From Firmicutes bacterium UBA6806 (GTDB lineage: Bacteria; Bacillota; Clostridia; Peptostreptococcales; Acidaminobacteraceae), in the NCBI GenBank assembly GCA_002452745.1, contig DKFC01000003.1, forward strand, positions 62,001 to 126,000: 64,000 nt of DNA. Reading direction: 5' to 3'. Both the position numbers and the translations under genes were made by a program. The stretch's first letter is position 1. Each line of letters starts with the position of its first letter. The notes under the pieces are model-generated. The model was not told where the DNA came from. It ran no database searches and saw only the letters and a program-made list of their open reading frames with translations. Positions 32,374 through 40,183 of this stretch are shown here, piece by piece.

Positions 32374-33604
32374 GAAGGTCCTCCTTGGGTTTTCTAATAA
32401 TATAATAAGGTTCCACCGGAATTTCCATTGGGATTGTCACAATTTGTTGAGCATGAGGCGCTTTTTCAACAGATTCACCTTTTCCGTTGACGATTTCAGA
32501 TATCGTCATCTCTGCTTGGAAATAGTCAGGACCTATGACTTCAACAGAATCCCCCACTTTAAAGTGATTTCTCTGCTCTACAGTAGCCATCTTTGTCACC
32601 GGATCATAAGCTTTCACCACGCCGATGAAGTCGTATTCCCTTATATATGAGCTGGAAGTGTAAAGCTGATCCAACTGGGTTGGTTTATTGTGATAAAAAC
32701 CCTTTGTAAACTCTCGATGAGAAGCTTTTTTAATTTCATCAAACCACTGAGGATTATAAACATACGCCTCTGGATTTTCATAATACGTGTCAAGTGCCTC
32801 ACGATAGGCTCTGACTACATTTGCAACATAATAGACACTCTTCATTCTGCCCTCGATCTTCAAACTGTCAAGGCCTGATTTAACCAGTTCAGGAATGTTT
32901 TCAATCATGCAGAGGTCTTTAGAATTGAAGAAAAAAGTACCTGCATCAGTCTCTTCTATTGGGATATACTCACCGGGTCTGTTGACTTCAACCAGTTGGT
33001 ATTCCCAACGGCAAGGATGAGAACAAGCCCCACGGTTAGCATCTCTGTTGTTGAGATAGTTGCTCAAAAGGCATCTTCCTGAATAGGATATGCACATAGC
33101 ACCATGAATAAAGGCTTCCAGTTCCAGTGTAGGCGATGTCTTCGCCCTGATCTCTGCAATCTCTTCAAAAGAGAGTTCTCTAGCCAAAATGACCCTCTTC
33201 ATCCCCTGTTCATGCCAAAACTGTGCACTCATGTAATTGGTATTATTAGCTTGTGTACTCAGATGAACTTCCAATTCAGGCGCATGTTTTTTCACAAACA
33301 TAAAAGTTCCGGGGTCAGATAAGATCACTGCGTCTAGGCCCAATGTTCGTATTTCTTCAATATAGGCTTCTAGGTAGTTGATATCGTCGTTATGCGGGAT
33401 AATATTCAGAGTTAAGTAGACTTTTTTACCCCTTTCATGGGCGAATTCAATTCCCTCTTTCATTTGTTCTAGCGAAAAGTTCTTAGCAGCAGCTCTAAGA
33501 CCAAAAGTCTGCCCACCAATATAGACGGCATCTGCACCGTACATAATGGCAAATTTTAATTTATCTAAATCACCTGCTGGTGCCAGCAGTTCAATTTTCT
33601 TCAT
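32366..33604 (-). CDS. trhP: U32 family tRNA hydroxylation protein (TrhP-type)
   Basis: 412 residues from ATG 33604, after AAGGGAG. U32 core: ELLAPAGDLDKLKFAIMYGADAVYIGG, the cysteine-bearing SYSGRCLLSN and NRGACSHPCRWEY (Fe-S ligands), and a C-terminal beta domain. Formerly called peptidase U32; B. subtilis YrrN/YrrO of this group introduce ho5U at tRNA position 34 from prephenate. The adjacent trmR-type methyltransferase supports that role. One gene here replaces the Bacillus pair, so it may act as a homodimer. Confidence 0.85.
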   Translation of the reverse strand: MKKIELLAPAGDLDKLKFAIMYGADAVYIGGQTFGLRAAAKNFSLEQMKEGIEFAHERGKKVYLTLNIIPHNDDINYLEAYIEEIRTLGLDAVILSDPGTFMFVKKHAPELEVHLSTQANNTNYMSAQFWHEQGMKRVILARELSFEEIAEIRAKTSPTLELEAFIHGAMCISYSGRCLLSNYLNNRDANRGACSHPCRWEYQLVEVNRPGEYIPIEETDAGTFFFNSKDLCMIENIPELVKSGLDSLKIEGRMKSVYYVANVVRAYREALDTYYENPEAYVYNPQWFDEIKKASHREFTKGFYHNKPTQLDQLYTSSSYIREYDFIGVVKAYDPVTKMATVEQRNHFKVGDSVEVIGPDYFQAEMTISEIVNGKGESVEKAPHAQQIVTIPMEIPVEPYYIIRKPKEDLHE

Positions 33605-34265
33605 CAATGACTCCCTTCTTAAGGCTAATGGCAAATCCATCTCCCATTGGCATAATCGTCGTGTCTAGCATCGGGTGATTTGAAATGGTTTCCAAATACC
33701 ATCTCATGCGCTTGACGATGGTTTTGTTTCTGCGATTTGCATATTCATCTGTTGCAACCATTCCCTTGTAGAGGACGTTGTCAGATAGCAAGACGCCGCC
33801 TGGACTTAGCAGATTATATGCCACGTCAAAGAACTCCATGTAATGACCTTTTGAAGCATCTAAAAAGATGAGGTCATAGGTTTTTGTCAATTTAGGGAGC
33901 ACTTCTTTAGCATCGCCTCTGTGCAGAGTCACATTCACTTCGGGAACCAACTGTTTAAGCGTTTCAAAAGTTTCAGCGGCCTTTTCCGCCATTGCTTCAT
34001 TGAGCTCAATGGTATCAATCTCTCCCAGTTTCATAGAGGTTGCAAAAACAGATGCAGAATAGCCGATTGCAGTGCCCACTTCCAAGACGCTATTAGGTTT
34101 CCAACACTTCATCATCACACTGATGTACTGTGAAATTTCAGGATGGATAATCGGCACATGAAACCGCTCAGCATATGCTTCAAGTTCTTCTAGAAGCCCT
34201 CTGTGTTCTGGCAGCAGTGTTCTAATATACTTTACAACTTCTTCATCTACAATTCTTGATTCCAT
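33591..34265 (-). CDS. trmR: tRNA 5-hydroxyuridine methyltransferase (TrmR-type O-methyltransferase)
   Basis: 224 residues of the YrrM/COMT-like SAM methyltransferases: VLEVGTAIGYSASVFATSM is motif I, LIFLDASKGHYMEFFDVAYNLLSPGG the metal-binding and catalytic segment, then LLSDNVLYKGMV. B. subtilis TrmR (YrrM) methylates ho5U34 to mo5U34. The stop overlaps trhP by 14 bases and the start meets the mltG stop, so the hydroxylase and methylase are made together. Confidence 0.88.
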   Translation of the reverse strand: MESRIVDEEVVKYIRTLLPEHRGLLEELEAYAERFHVPIIHPEISQYISVMMKCWKPNSVLEVGTAIGYSASVFATSMKLGEIDTIELNEAMAEKAAETFETLKQLVPEVNVTLHRGDAKEVLPKLTKTYDLIFLDASKGHYMEFFDVAYNLLSPGGVLLSDNVLYKGMVATDEYANRRNKTIVKRMRWYLETISNHPMLDTTIMPMGDGFAISLKKGVIDEEN

Positions 34266-35278
34266 TAGTTCCCCTTGCCCTTTTCCTTATCTCTATTGTG
34301 TCCAGCTAAAGTCGAGTTGAAGTAATGAGACCCATCACCTTTTTCAGTTGTTACAAAATACAGATAGTCTGTTTTATCGGGATAGAGTGCTGCGATAATG
34401 GAAGGTTCACCTGGAGATGCAATTGGCGCTGGCGTCAACCCTGCATGCTTATAGGTGTTAAAAGGAGAAACCACCTCTAAATCGTCATAGGTGAGTCTAT
34501 CCTTACGCTCTTTCAAAACATATTGAATTGTGGCACAGGATTGGAGCATCATTCCCGTGTCAATTCTGTTATGGAATACGCTTGAAACCACTGGTCTTTC
34601 TTCTTCTAGTTTGGTTTCCCTCTCGATGATCGAAGCAAGTGTCACCACTTGATCCACAGTCATTCCAAGTTCTTTGGCACGATCATAGTACTCAGGTTTG
34701 AAGACTTCATTAAATCGGTTCAACATCTTTTCGATAACTTCTCGCTCTGTTGCCCCTTTTTTGACAATATAAGTGTCTGGGAAGAGATACCCCTCTAAGC
34801 GATACTGTCGATCCACCCCCTCTAGAAACGGATAGTCAAATGACTCGGTTTCTAGAGCTTCAACAAATTTATCCCTGTCCACAATCCCCTCTTCGACTAG
34901 TTTATCAATAATTTGTCTCGTCTCATATCCCTCAGGGATTGTAAACTTCAAATTATCCTCGTAAACATCTCCATCGGCTATTTTTCGGATAATTGCCTCT
35001 GCTGACATAGACTGCGACAACATATAATCGCCGGCTTTCATCTTTCCATCTAATTCAAGTTCCTTAGCTTTTGCTTTAAAGGCATTGACATTTTGTATGA
35101 GTTCAGCCTCTAACAACAGATTTCCAATACTCCCTGTCGATGCACCCTTTGGGACTGTCACCAGTATTTCCTCAGTGTTATCCGGATTCACCGGTTCATT
35201 ATACTTTTCTAAAATAGTGGCACATCCAGGCAGCAATAAAACCAAGAGCAGAAGTGCCGATACTAGACCTTTTCTCAT
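34265..35278 (-). CDS. mltG: Endolytic murein transglycosylase MltG (lipoprotein)
   Basis: 337 residues from ATG 35278, after AAGGGGTAAAT. A lipoprotein signal MRKGLVSALLLLVLLLPGC puts the mature Cys at residue 19. The YceG domain has TVPKGASTGSIGNLL (LysM-like start), ASIIERETKLEEERPVV with the catalytic glutamate and SPFNTYKHAGLTPAPIASPG. Cleaves nascent glycan strands and sets their length during elongation. In Bacillus the equivalent is yrrL, in the same order as here. Confidence 0.92.
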   Translation of the reverse strand: MRKGLVSALLLLVLLLPGCATILEKYNEPVNPDNTEEILVTVPKGASTGSIGNLLLEAELIQNVNAFKAKAKELELDGKMKAGDYMLSQSMSAEAIIRKIADGDVYEDNLKFTIPEGYETRQIIDKLVEEGIVDRDKFVEALETESFDYPFLEGVDRQYRLEGYLFPDTYIVKKGATEREVIEKMLNRFNEVFKPEYYDRAKELGMTVDQVVTLASIIERETKLEEERPVVSSVFHNRIDTGMMLQSCATIQYVLKERKDRLTYDDLEVVSPFNTYKHAGLTPAPIASPGEPSIIAALYPDKTDYLYFVTTEKGDGSHYFNSTLAGHNRDKEKGKGN

Positions 35279-35379
35279 ATTTACCCCTTCAGTCTCCAGA
35301 ATTCTCACCCTTCTTCTGAGAGAAATCCTTCCTATTAATCGCATTATTCATCAAATGCTTTAGCAGTTTTCAAATTAAA

Positions 35380-35414
35380 CAGCAGAAAAGGTTCTCGCGA
35401 ACCTCTTCTGGCTG
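35380..35414 (-). terminator. Hairpin after rnj, likely terminator
   Basis: CAGC..AGAA.AGGTTC / GAACCT.TTCT..GCTG forms a long stem with two single mismatches, ending in TTTAATTTG on the minus strand. It lies about 25 bases after the rnj stop. Confidence 0.65.
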
Positions 35415-35437
35415 TCATATGTCATTTCTAACGAAAT

Positions 35438-37333
35438 TTAAACTTCCATGAAGATCGGCAGAATCATTGGGGATCTCTTAGTGCTTTGGTAGATATACTG
35501 ACTAAGAGCATCTTTTACAGAGGATTTGAGGCTTGCCCAATCCTTGATATTGTTGCCGAGGCACTTGTTAAGTTCTGTTTCAACGATGTTTCGCGCACCG
35601 TCCATGAGGCTTTCAGATTCTCTAACATAGACGAACCCTCTGGAAATCAGGTCTGGCCCGTTCACCACTTCACCAGTGACACTGGATAACGCCACCACGA
35701 TAATGATGAGGCCGTCTTCCGAAAGATGTTTTCTGTCTCTAAGAACGATGTTTCCAACATCACCTACACCAAGACCGTCGATGAAAACCCTACCAGCCGG
35801 CACTGATTTTCCAACTTTAGCTGATTTTGAATTGAATTCCAAGACACCGCCATTGCTCAAAATGAAGATGTTGTTTGAGTTCATCCCCAGTTCTTCCGCA
35901 AGTCTCTTATGTCTATCTAAATGCACGTATTCACCATGAACTGGTAAAAAGTATTTTGGTTTGATTAACGAATGCATCAGTTTGAGTTCTTCTTGCTTCG
36001 CATGGCCTGAAACGTGAACATCTGCCAGAGATTCATAAATCATGTGAGCGCCTTTTTTGGTGAGCTTGTTGATTATTTTTATAACACTCTTTTCGTTTCC
36101 AGGAATTGGAGATGACGATAAAATTACCAAGTCTCCCGGAGTGATTTCCATATTTCTATGTTCTGAATTTGCCATACGTGCCAGAGCACTCATAGGTTCA
36201 CCTTGAGACCCTGTGGTAATGACAACGATTTCATTTTCAGGATATCTGTCGATGTCCTTGATATCAATTAAGATGTCTTCATCTGGCAATTTTAAATAGC
36301 CCAGTTCCAGCGCCACATTTGATACGTTGACCATACTTCGTCCTGAGAAGGCAACCCTTCTGTTATTTAGATATGCCGCGTTGATAATCTGCTGTAATCT
36401 GTGCACATTTGATGCAAATGAAGCTACGATAATCCTAGCAGTTGCATGCTTAAAGATATTTTCAAAGGTTTCACCCACCGTACTCTCACTCATGGTGTAG
36501 CCCTCACGAACGACATTTGTACTGTCTGCAAGTAACGCCAAGACACCTTCATCTCCCAATCTGGCAAATCTAGACAAATCCATCTTTTGCCCATCAATTG
36601 GCGTAAAGTCAATTTTAAAGTCCCCAGTATGGATTATTTTACCATATGGTGTGCTAATTGCATATGCCACTGCATCTGCGATACTGTGGCAGACTCTAAT
36701 TGCCTCAATTTCGAATACCCCTAGCTTTATAATTTGTCCCGGTGCAATTGTCACCAATTTTACATTGTTGAGTTTGTGTTCTTTGAGTTTATTTTCAACC
36801 AGTCCAAGCGTTAATCTGGTTCCGTAAACAGGCACGTTGACATCACTTAATACATAAGGCAATGCGCCGATGTGGTCTTCATGCCCATGTGTGAGGATAA
36901 TCCCCTTGATTTTAGACAGGTTCTTTTTGAGGTATGTGATATCTGGAATCACCACGTCTATTCCAAGAAGTTCCTCTTCAGGGAACGCCATGCCGCAGTC
37001 GATGATGAATATATCCTCTTCATATTGGAAAACTGTCATGTTTTTTCCGATTTCGTTCAATCCACCCAGTGGGATGATTTTTAGTGGAGATTCTGAGGCA
37101 GCATCATTCTGAATTGGTTTAACTTCTTTCCCGTTTGAATTCGCATTTGCAGTGCCATTTCCATTGTTGTTCCCGTTTGGTTTTTTCTTTCTTCCATAGG
37201 ACGATCTTTTCGGTTTCTCAGCAGAGTTATTCTCCACTTTTGGCTTTTCTGATTTTATCTTTTCTGATTTTACCTTTTCCGGTTTTACGCTTTCCGGTTT
37301 TGCATTTGTTATTTCTTTCTTTTGATTTGTCAT
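35438..37333 (-). CDS. rnj: Ribonuclease J
   Basis: 631 residues. Metallo-beta-lactamase domain with THGHEDHIGALPYVL (zinc ligands, about 155-170), beta-CASP region with ADSTNVVREGYTMSE, then HVSGHAKQEELKLM and a C-terminal domain. Acts as 5'-3' exonuclease and endonuclease in mRNA decay and rRNA processing. The first 85 residues or so are an unusual low-complexity tail of Lys/Glu/Pro repeats and Asn/Gly runs, longer than in most RNase J. In some clostridia this gene sits beside fur and the ruvX cluster, as here. The start is supported by AGAGGTGACATT. Confidence 0.95.
   Translation of the reverse strand: MTNQKKEITNAKPESVKPEKVKSEKIKSEKPKVENNSAEKPKRSSYGRKKKPNGNNNGNGTANANSNGKEVKPIQNDAASESPLKIIPLGGLNEIGKNMTVFQYEEDIFIIDCGMAFPEEELLGIDVVIPDITYLKKNLSKIKGIILTHGHEDHIGALPYVLSDVNVPVYGTRLTLGLVENKLKEHKLNNVKLVTIAPGQIIKLGVFEIEAIRVCHSIADAVAYAISTPYGKIIHTGDFKIDFTPIDGQKMDLSRFARLGDEGVLALLADSTNVVREGYTMSESTVGETFENIFKHATARIIVASFASNVHRLQQIINAAYLNNRRVAFSGRSMVNVSNVALELGYLKLPDEDILIDIKDIDRYPENEIVVITTGSQGEPMSALARMANSEHRNMEITPGDLVILSSSPIPGNEKSVIKIINKLTKKGAHMIYESLADVHVSGHAKQEELKLMHSLIKPKYFLPVHGEYVHLDRHKRLAEELGMNSNNIFILSNGGVLEFNSKSAKVGKSVPAGRVFIDGLGVGDVGNIVLRDRKHLSEDGLIIIVVALSSVTGEVVNGPDLISRGFVYVRESESLMDGARNIVETELNKCLGNNIKDWASLKSSVKDALSQYIYQSTKRSPMILPIFMEV
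37229..37303 (-). repeat. 15-bp tandem repeat encoding KxEK pentapeptides in rnj
   Basis: About five 15-base units encode AKPES, VKPEK, VKSEK, IKSEK, PKVEN (residues 11-35 of RNase J). The repeats are imperfect and in frame, so the copy number could vary without breaking the gene. Confidence 0.7.
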
Positions 37334-37411
37334 AATGTCACCTCTCTATTTTTTACGTGATATGACAAAGGCCGGTCAATGAGTTTTATATACGAAAAAT
37401 AAACCCTGTAA

Positions 37412-37855
37412 TTAAACAAGGTTTTGACATTCACTGCATAATCCATAGAATTTTAATTTATGATCAACGATTTTAAAATTGTATTCTCTCTCAATTTTTG
37501 CTTCCAATTGATCTAATAAATCTCCTTCTACTTCAATTACTGCGCCACAATTTGAACAAATCAAGTGATGATGATGGTGTGAGCCATCATCGCAATAAAG
37601 TTCATACCTTACACATCCGTCCTCTAGATTCAAAGAGGAAACAACCTCTAATTCGTCTAACATTTGAAGTGTTCTATAAACGGTGGCCAGTCCCATTTCT
37701 GGATTCCTTTGTTTAACGATATCATATATTTCTTCTGTATTAAGATGCTTACCACGATTCTCTTCAATGGCATTGATAATCGCAAGACGCTGTGGTGTGA
37801 GTTTATACCCTGACTCTTTCAATTTCTTCTTGTACGCTTCATGACATGAATTCAT
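37412..37855 (-). CDS. fur: Fur family metal-dependent repressor
   Basis: 147 residues from ATG 37855, after TGAGGTG. N-terminal winged helix: GYKLTPQRLAIINAIEENRGKH and MGLATVYRTLQMLDELEV; C-terminal dimerisation domain with SHHHHHLICSNCG and the second pair GLCSECQ, the two CxxC of the structural zinc. The motif set fits Fur or PerR; which metal it senses is not clear from the sequence. It follows the DUF1292 gene by 55 bases. Confidence 0.9.
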   Translation of the reverse strand: MNSCHEAYKKKLKESGYKLTPQRLAIINAIEENRGKHLNTEEIYDIVKQRNPEMGLATVYRTLQMLDELEVVSSLNLEDGCVRYELYCDDGSHHHHHLICSNCGAVIEVEGDLLDQLEAKIEREYNFKIVDHKLKFYGLCSECQNLV

Positions 37856-37910
37856 ATTTAACACCTCAATACTTTTTTTAAATTTTACCACACAGAAGTC
37901 TTTCGGACAA

Positions 37911-38222
37911 CTATTCTTGTCCTTCTTCAGCTTCCATTTCATCCATCAGTTCGTTATAAGCCTGTATAACAGACTCCAGTTCATCTTCATCTGAAATCGT
38001 TTCGAAGATAAACTCTTCATCTTCCTCAGATACTTTAAAAATAAGCACCTCATCTTCATCTTCAACATTTGACAGGATGGCATACTCTTGCTCATCTAAT
38101 TCCAAAGTGGCAATAATGTTGAATTTAACGGGATTTCCGTTGTCATCAAACAGCTCCACAATATCCTCTTGAGCATGATCGTGCGTATCCACCACTTCAA
38201 ACAAGCTCTCTTCTTTTTTCAT
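37911..38222 (-). CDS. DUF1292 domain protein (YrzB-like)
   Basis: 103 residues, acidic, with EDIVELFDDNGNPVKFNIIATLELDEQEYAILSN as the DUF1292 core and a highly acidic C-terminus (EDEDEVLIFKVSEEDEEF). Function unknown, though it is conserved beside ruvX and ireB in Firmicutes (yrzB-yrrK-yrzL). GAGGTGTAAA precedes the start. Confidence 0.9.
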   Translation of the reverse strand: MKKEESLFEVVDTHDHAQEDIVELFDDNGNPVKFNIIATLELDEQEYAILSNVEDEDEVLIFKVSEEDEEFIFETISDEDELESVIQAYNELMDEMEAEEGQE

Positions 38223-38314
38223 TTTACACCTCTATTATTGTTTTATTCTTTATTCTTAACACAGTCTATGCGCTTGGCCATATCTGTGAATAATTCAAAT
38301 TAACCTCAAAACCA

Positions 38315-38749
38315 CTATTTTAAACTATCTAAATAGCCCTGAAGGATCAATTGCGCTGCCACTTTGTCGATGACAGTCTTTCGCTTTTTTCGGCTGACAT
38401 CTGCTTCGATGAGCATTCGCTCCGCACCAAGTGTGGTCAATCGCTCATCCCAAAATACGATTTCAATTTCAGTTTTTATTCGATCTGAATACTTCAGTTT
38501 CTTTTCAAGTTTCTTGACAAACTCCTGAGTTTTTTCTCCCTGAGGCCCCAATGTGCCATTCATATTCATTGGGAGTCCAGAAACAACTTTTGTCACTTCA
38601 TATTCCACAATGAGTTCAACTAAGCGGTCAATATCCTGCTTGATGCTCTGCCTCATAATAGTCTCTTTGCCTTGCGCCGTTATCTTAAGCGCATCACTGA
38701 TGGCGACGCCAATTGTTCGATCGCCAACATCCAATCCCATAATTCTCAT
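38315..38749 (-). CDS. ruvX: Putative Holliday junction resolvase RuvX/YqgF
   Basis: 144 residues, RNase H-like fold. MGLDVGDRTIGVAISD holds the first catalytic aspartate and VSGLPMNMNGTLG plus FWDERLTTLGAERML the remaining ones. YqgF/RuvX is implicated in 16S rRNA 5' maturation and possibly recombination. Genes alaS-ireB-ruvX-DUF1292 are the usual set; here an aldo/keto reductase intervenes between ireB and ruvX. Confidence 0.94.
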   Translation of the reverse strand: MRIMGLDVGDRTIGVAISDALKITAQGKETIMRQSIKQDIDRLVELIVEYEVTKVVSGLPMNMNGTLGPQGEKTQEFVKKLEKKLKYSDRIKTEIEIVFWDERLTTLGAERMLIEADVSRKKRKTVIDKVAAQLILQGYLDSLK

Positions 38750-38882
38750 GAACCATATCCTCCAGTATACCCGAATATCGTCAGAATAACAATACCCTTC
38801 TCATTTTGTTGATAACATTTCTCAATTATTTTTTATTTTAATGCCAAGTAAGTTCATGATTTCATCTGCATTTATACAATTT

Positions 38883-39833
38883 TTAATACACCTTTATACA
38901 AAATTCGGGGCAAACGGAAGCACAATACCCACACAGAACACATTTTGAACGATTGATGGACACTTTTCCATCTACCATGGAAAGCGCCTTGTGATCGCAC
39001 TTTTTCACACATGCGCCACAACTGATACACCAGTCTGCAATCTGCAAGGATTTCGAATGGCCACCAACTCGCTGAGTCAGTTCCGAGGGAATCGCTTCAC
39101 CACTCACTCTGAGCACGTTGTAGTCAATTTCATCAAACGACTGCATGCCAAAGGCAATGGCATCTAGCTCTTTTAAATTTAAGACAAAATCAAAACAATC
39201 ATCCACAGAACTGAGCAAATTACCACCACCCAGTGGTTTCATGCCATAGATACCGCCGCCTCTTGCTTTAAATTGGTTTAAGGCCATTAGCATTTCATCC
39301 ATTGAGCCATCTTGTATGCCCAGTCCGTTCATATTTGTAATCGGATGAATCACTTCAATTTCTGGATATTTAAGCGCGCCTCTCACAGCGTCAATATAGT
39401 GTGTTGAGATGCCAAACGCTTTAATCTTGCCCTCTTGCTTTTTCTTTAAAAAGTATTCAATGGCCTCATAGTGGCCCTTTATCGTCAGCTCACTCGTCTG
39501 CTCATGCAGCATGAATATGTCGACGTAGTCCGTGTTCATTTCTGTGAGCGCCTTTTCAAAACTCTCTTTTGCAGTTTTCTCAGAATACGCATAGCATTTA
39601 CTCGATATGACATATTTATCTCTTTCAATGTATTTAAGCGCTTCTCTTATATGCGGATAGGTTTCGTAAAGTTCTGCGGCATCCAAAAAATTAATCCCGC
39701 GTTCATACCCGTATCGAATTAAAGAAGCACCCTCTTCAGGGGTTAAATTCCTCTGAAGAGGGCCCATAGTCAAACTGCCATAACAGAGCCTTGAAACCAT
39801 TATTCCTGTATTTCCTAGCTCTCTATATTCCAT
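38883..39833 (-). CDS. Aldo/keto reductase with C-terminal 4Fe-4S ferredoxin domain
   Basis: 316 residues. Residues 1-260 form an AKR barrel: LDAAELYETYPHIREAL (Asp, Tyr of the catalytic tetrad), YVISSKCYAYSEKTAKES (Lys), DIFMLHEQ (His). Residues 265-316 carry two clusters: CISCGACVKKCDHKAL and CVLCGYCASVCPEFC. Such fusions are common in anaerobes and may draw electrons from ferredoxin instead of NAD(P)H. Substrate unknown. It starts one base after the ireB stop. Confidence 0.88.
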   Translation of the reverse strand: MEYRELGNTGIMVSRLCYGSLTMGPLQRNLTPEEGASLIRYGYERGINFLDAAELYETYPHIREALKYIERDKYVISSKCYAYSEKTAKESFEKALTEMNTDYVDIFMLHEQTSELTIKGHYEAIEYFLKKKQEGKIKAFGISTHYIDAVRGALKYPEIEVIHPITNMNGLGIQDGSMDEMLMALNQFKARGGGIYGMKPLGGGNLLSSVDDCFDFVLNLKELDAIAFGMQSFDEIDYNVLRVSGEAIPSELTQRVGGHSKSLQIADWCISCGACVKKCDHKALSMVDGKVSINRSKCVLCGYCASVCPEFCIKVY

Positions 39834-39834
39834 T

Positions 39835-40089
39835 TTATTTTTTTATACACTCCATATAATGTGTCAACAATTCTTCTAAGATTTCATCTCTTTCAACTTT
39901 TTTTATCATCGTCCTCGCATCATTATAAGTCGTGATATAAGTCGGATCTCCCGAGAGGAGATACCCAACCAGTTGATTTACAGGATTATACCCTTTTTCT
40001 TCAAGAGCCTTGAAAACATACAGGAGTATATCTTTTTGATCGCCTTGTTCCAAATACTCTTCAACGCTGAACTTCATAGTGTTTTTCAT
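39835..40089 (-). CDS. ireB: IreB family regulatory phosphoprotein (DUF965)
   Basis: 84 residues, MKFSVEEYLEQGDQKDILLYVFKALEEKGYNPVNQLVGYLLSGDPTYI is near the family consensus; the threonines early in the protein (NTMKF) are in the region phosphorylated in Enterococcus IreB. It acts with a PASTA-type Ser/Thr kinase in cell wall stress response in that genus; role here by family. Next to alaS as in Bacillus yrzL. Confidence 0.93.
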   Translation of the reverse strand: MKNTMKFSVEEYLEQGDQKDILLYVFKALEEKGYNPVNQLVGYLLSGDPTYITTYNDARTMIKKVERDEILEELLTHYMECIKK

Positions 40090-40183
40090 GAGAAAACCCC
40101 CTTTATCAAATCTGACAATTCACGAATTCATACAATTAAACCAATTATACCATATATACCCGATTTGAGAACTTAACTCATCT

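Noticed and set aside
32366..33604. Protease reading of the U32 gene
   Set aside because: Conserved Fe-S cysteines and the adjacent trmR-type gene fit tRNA hydroxylation better.
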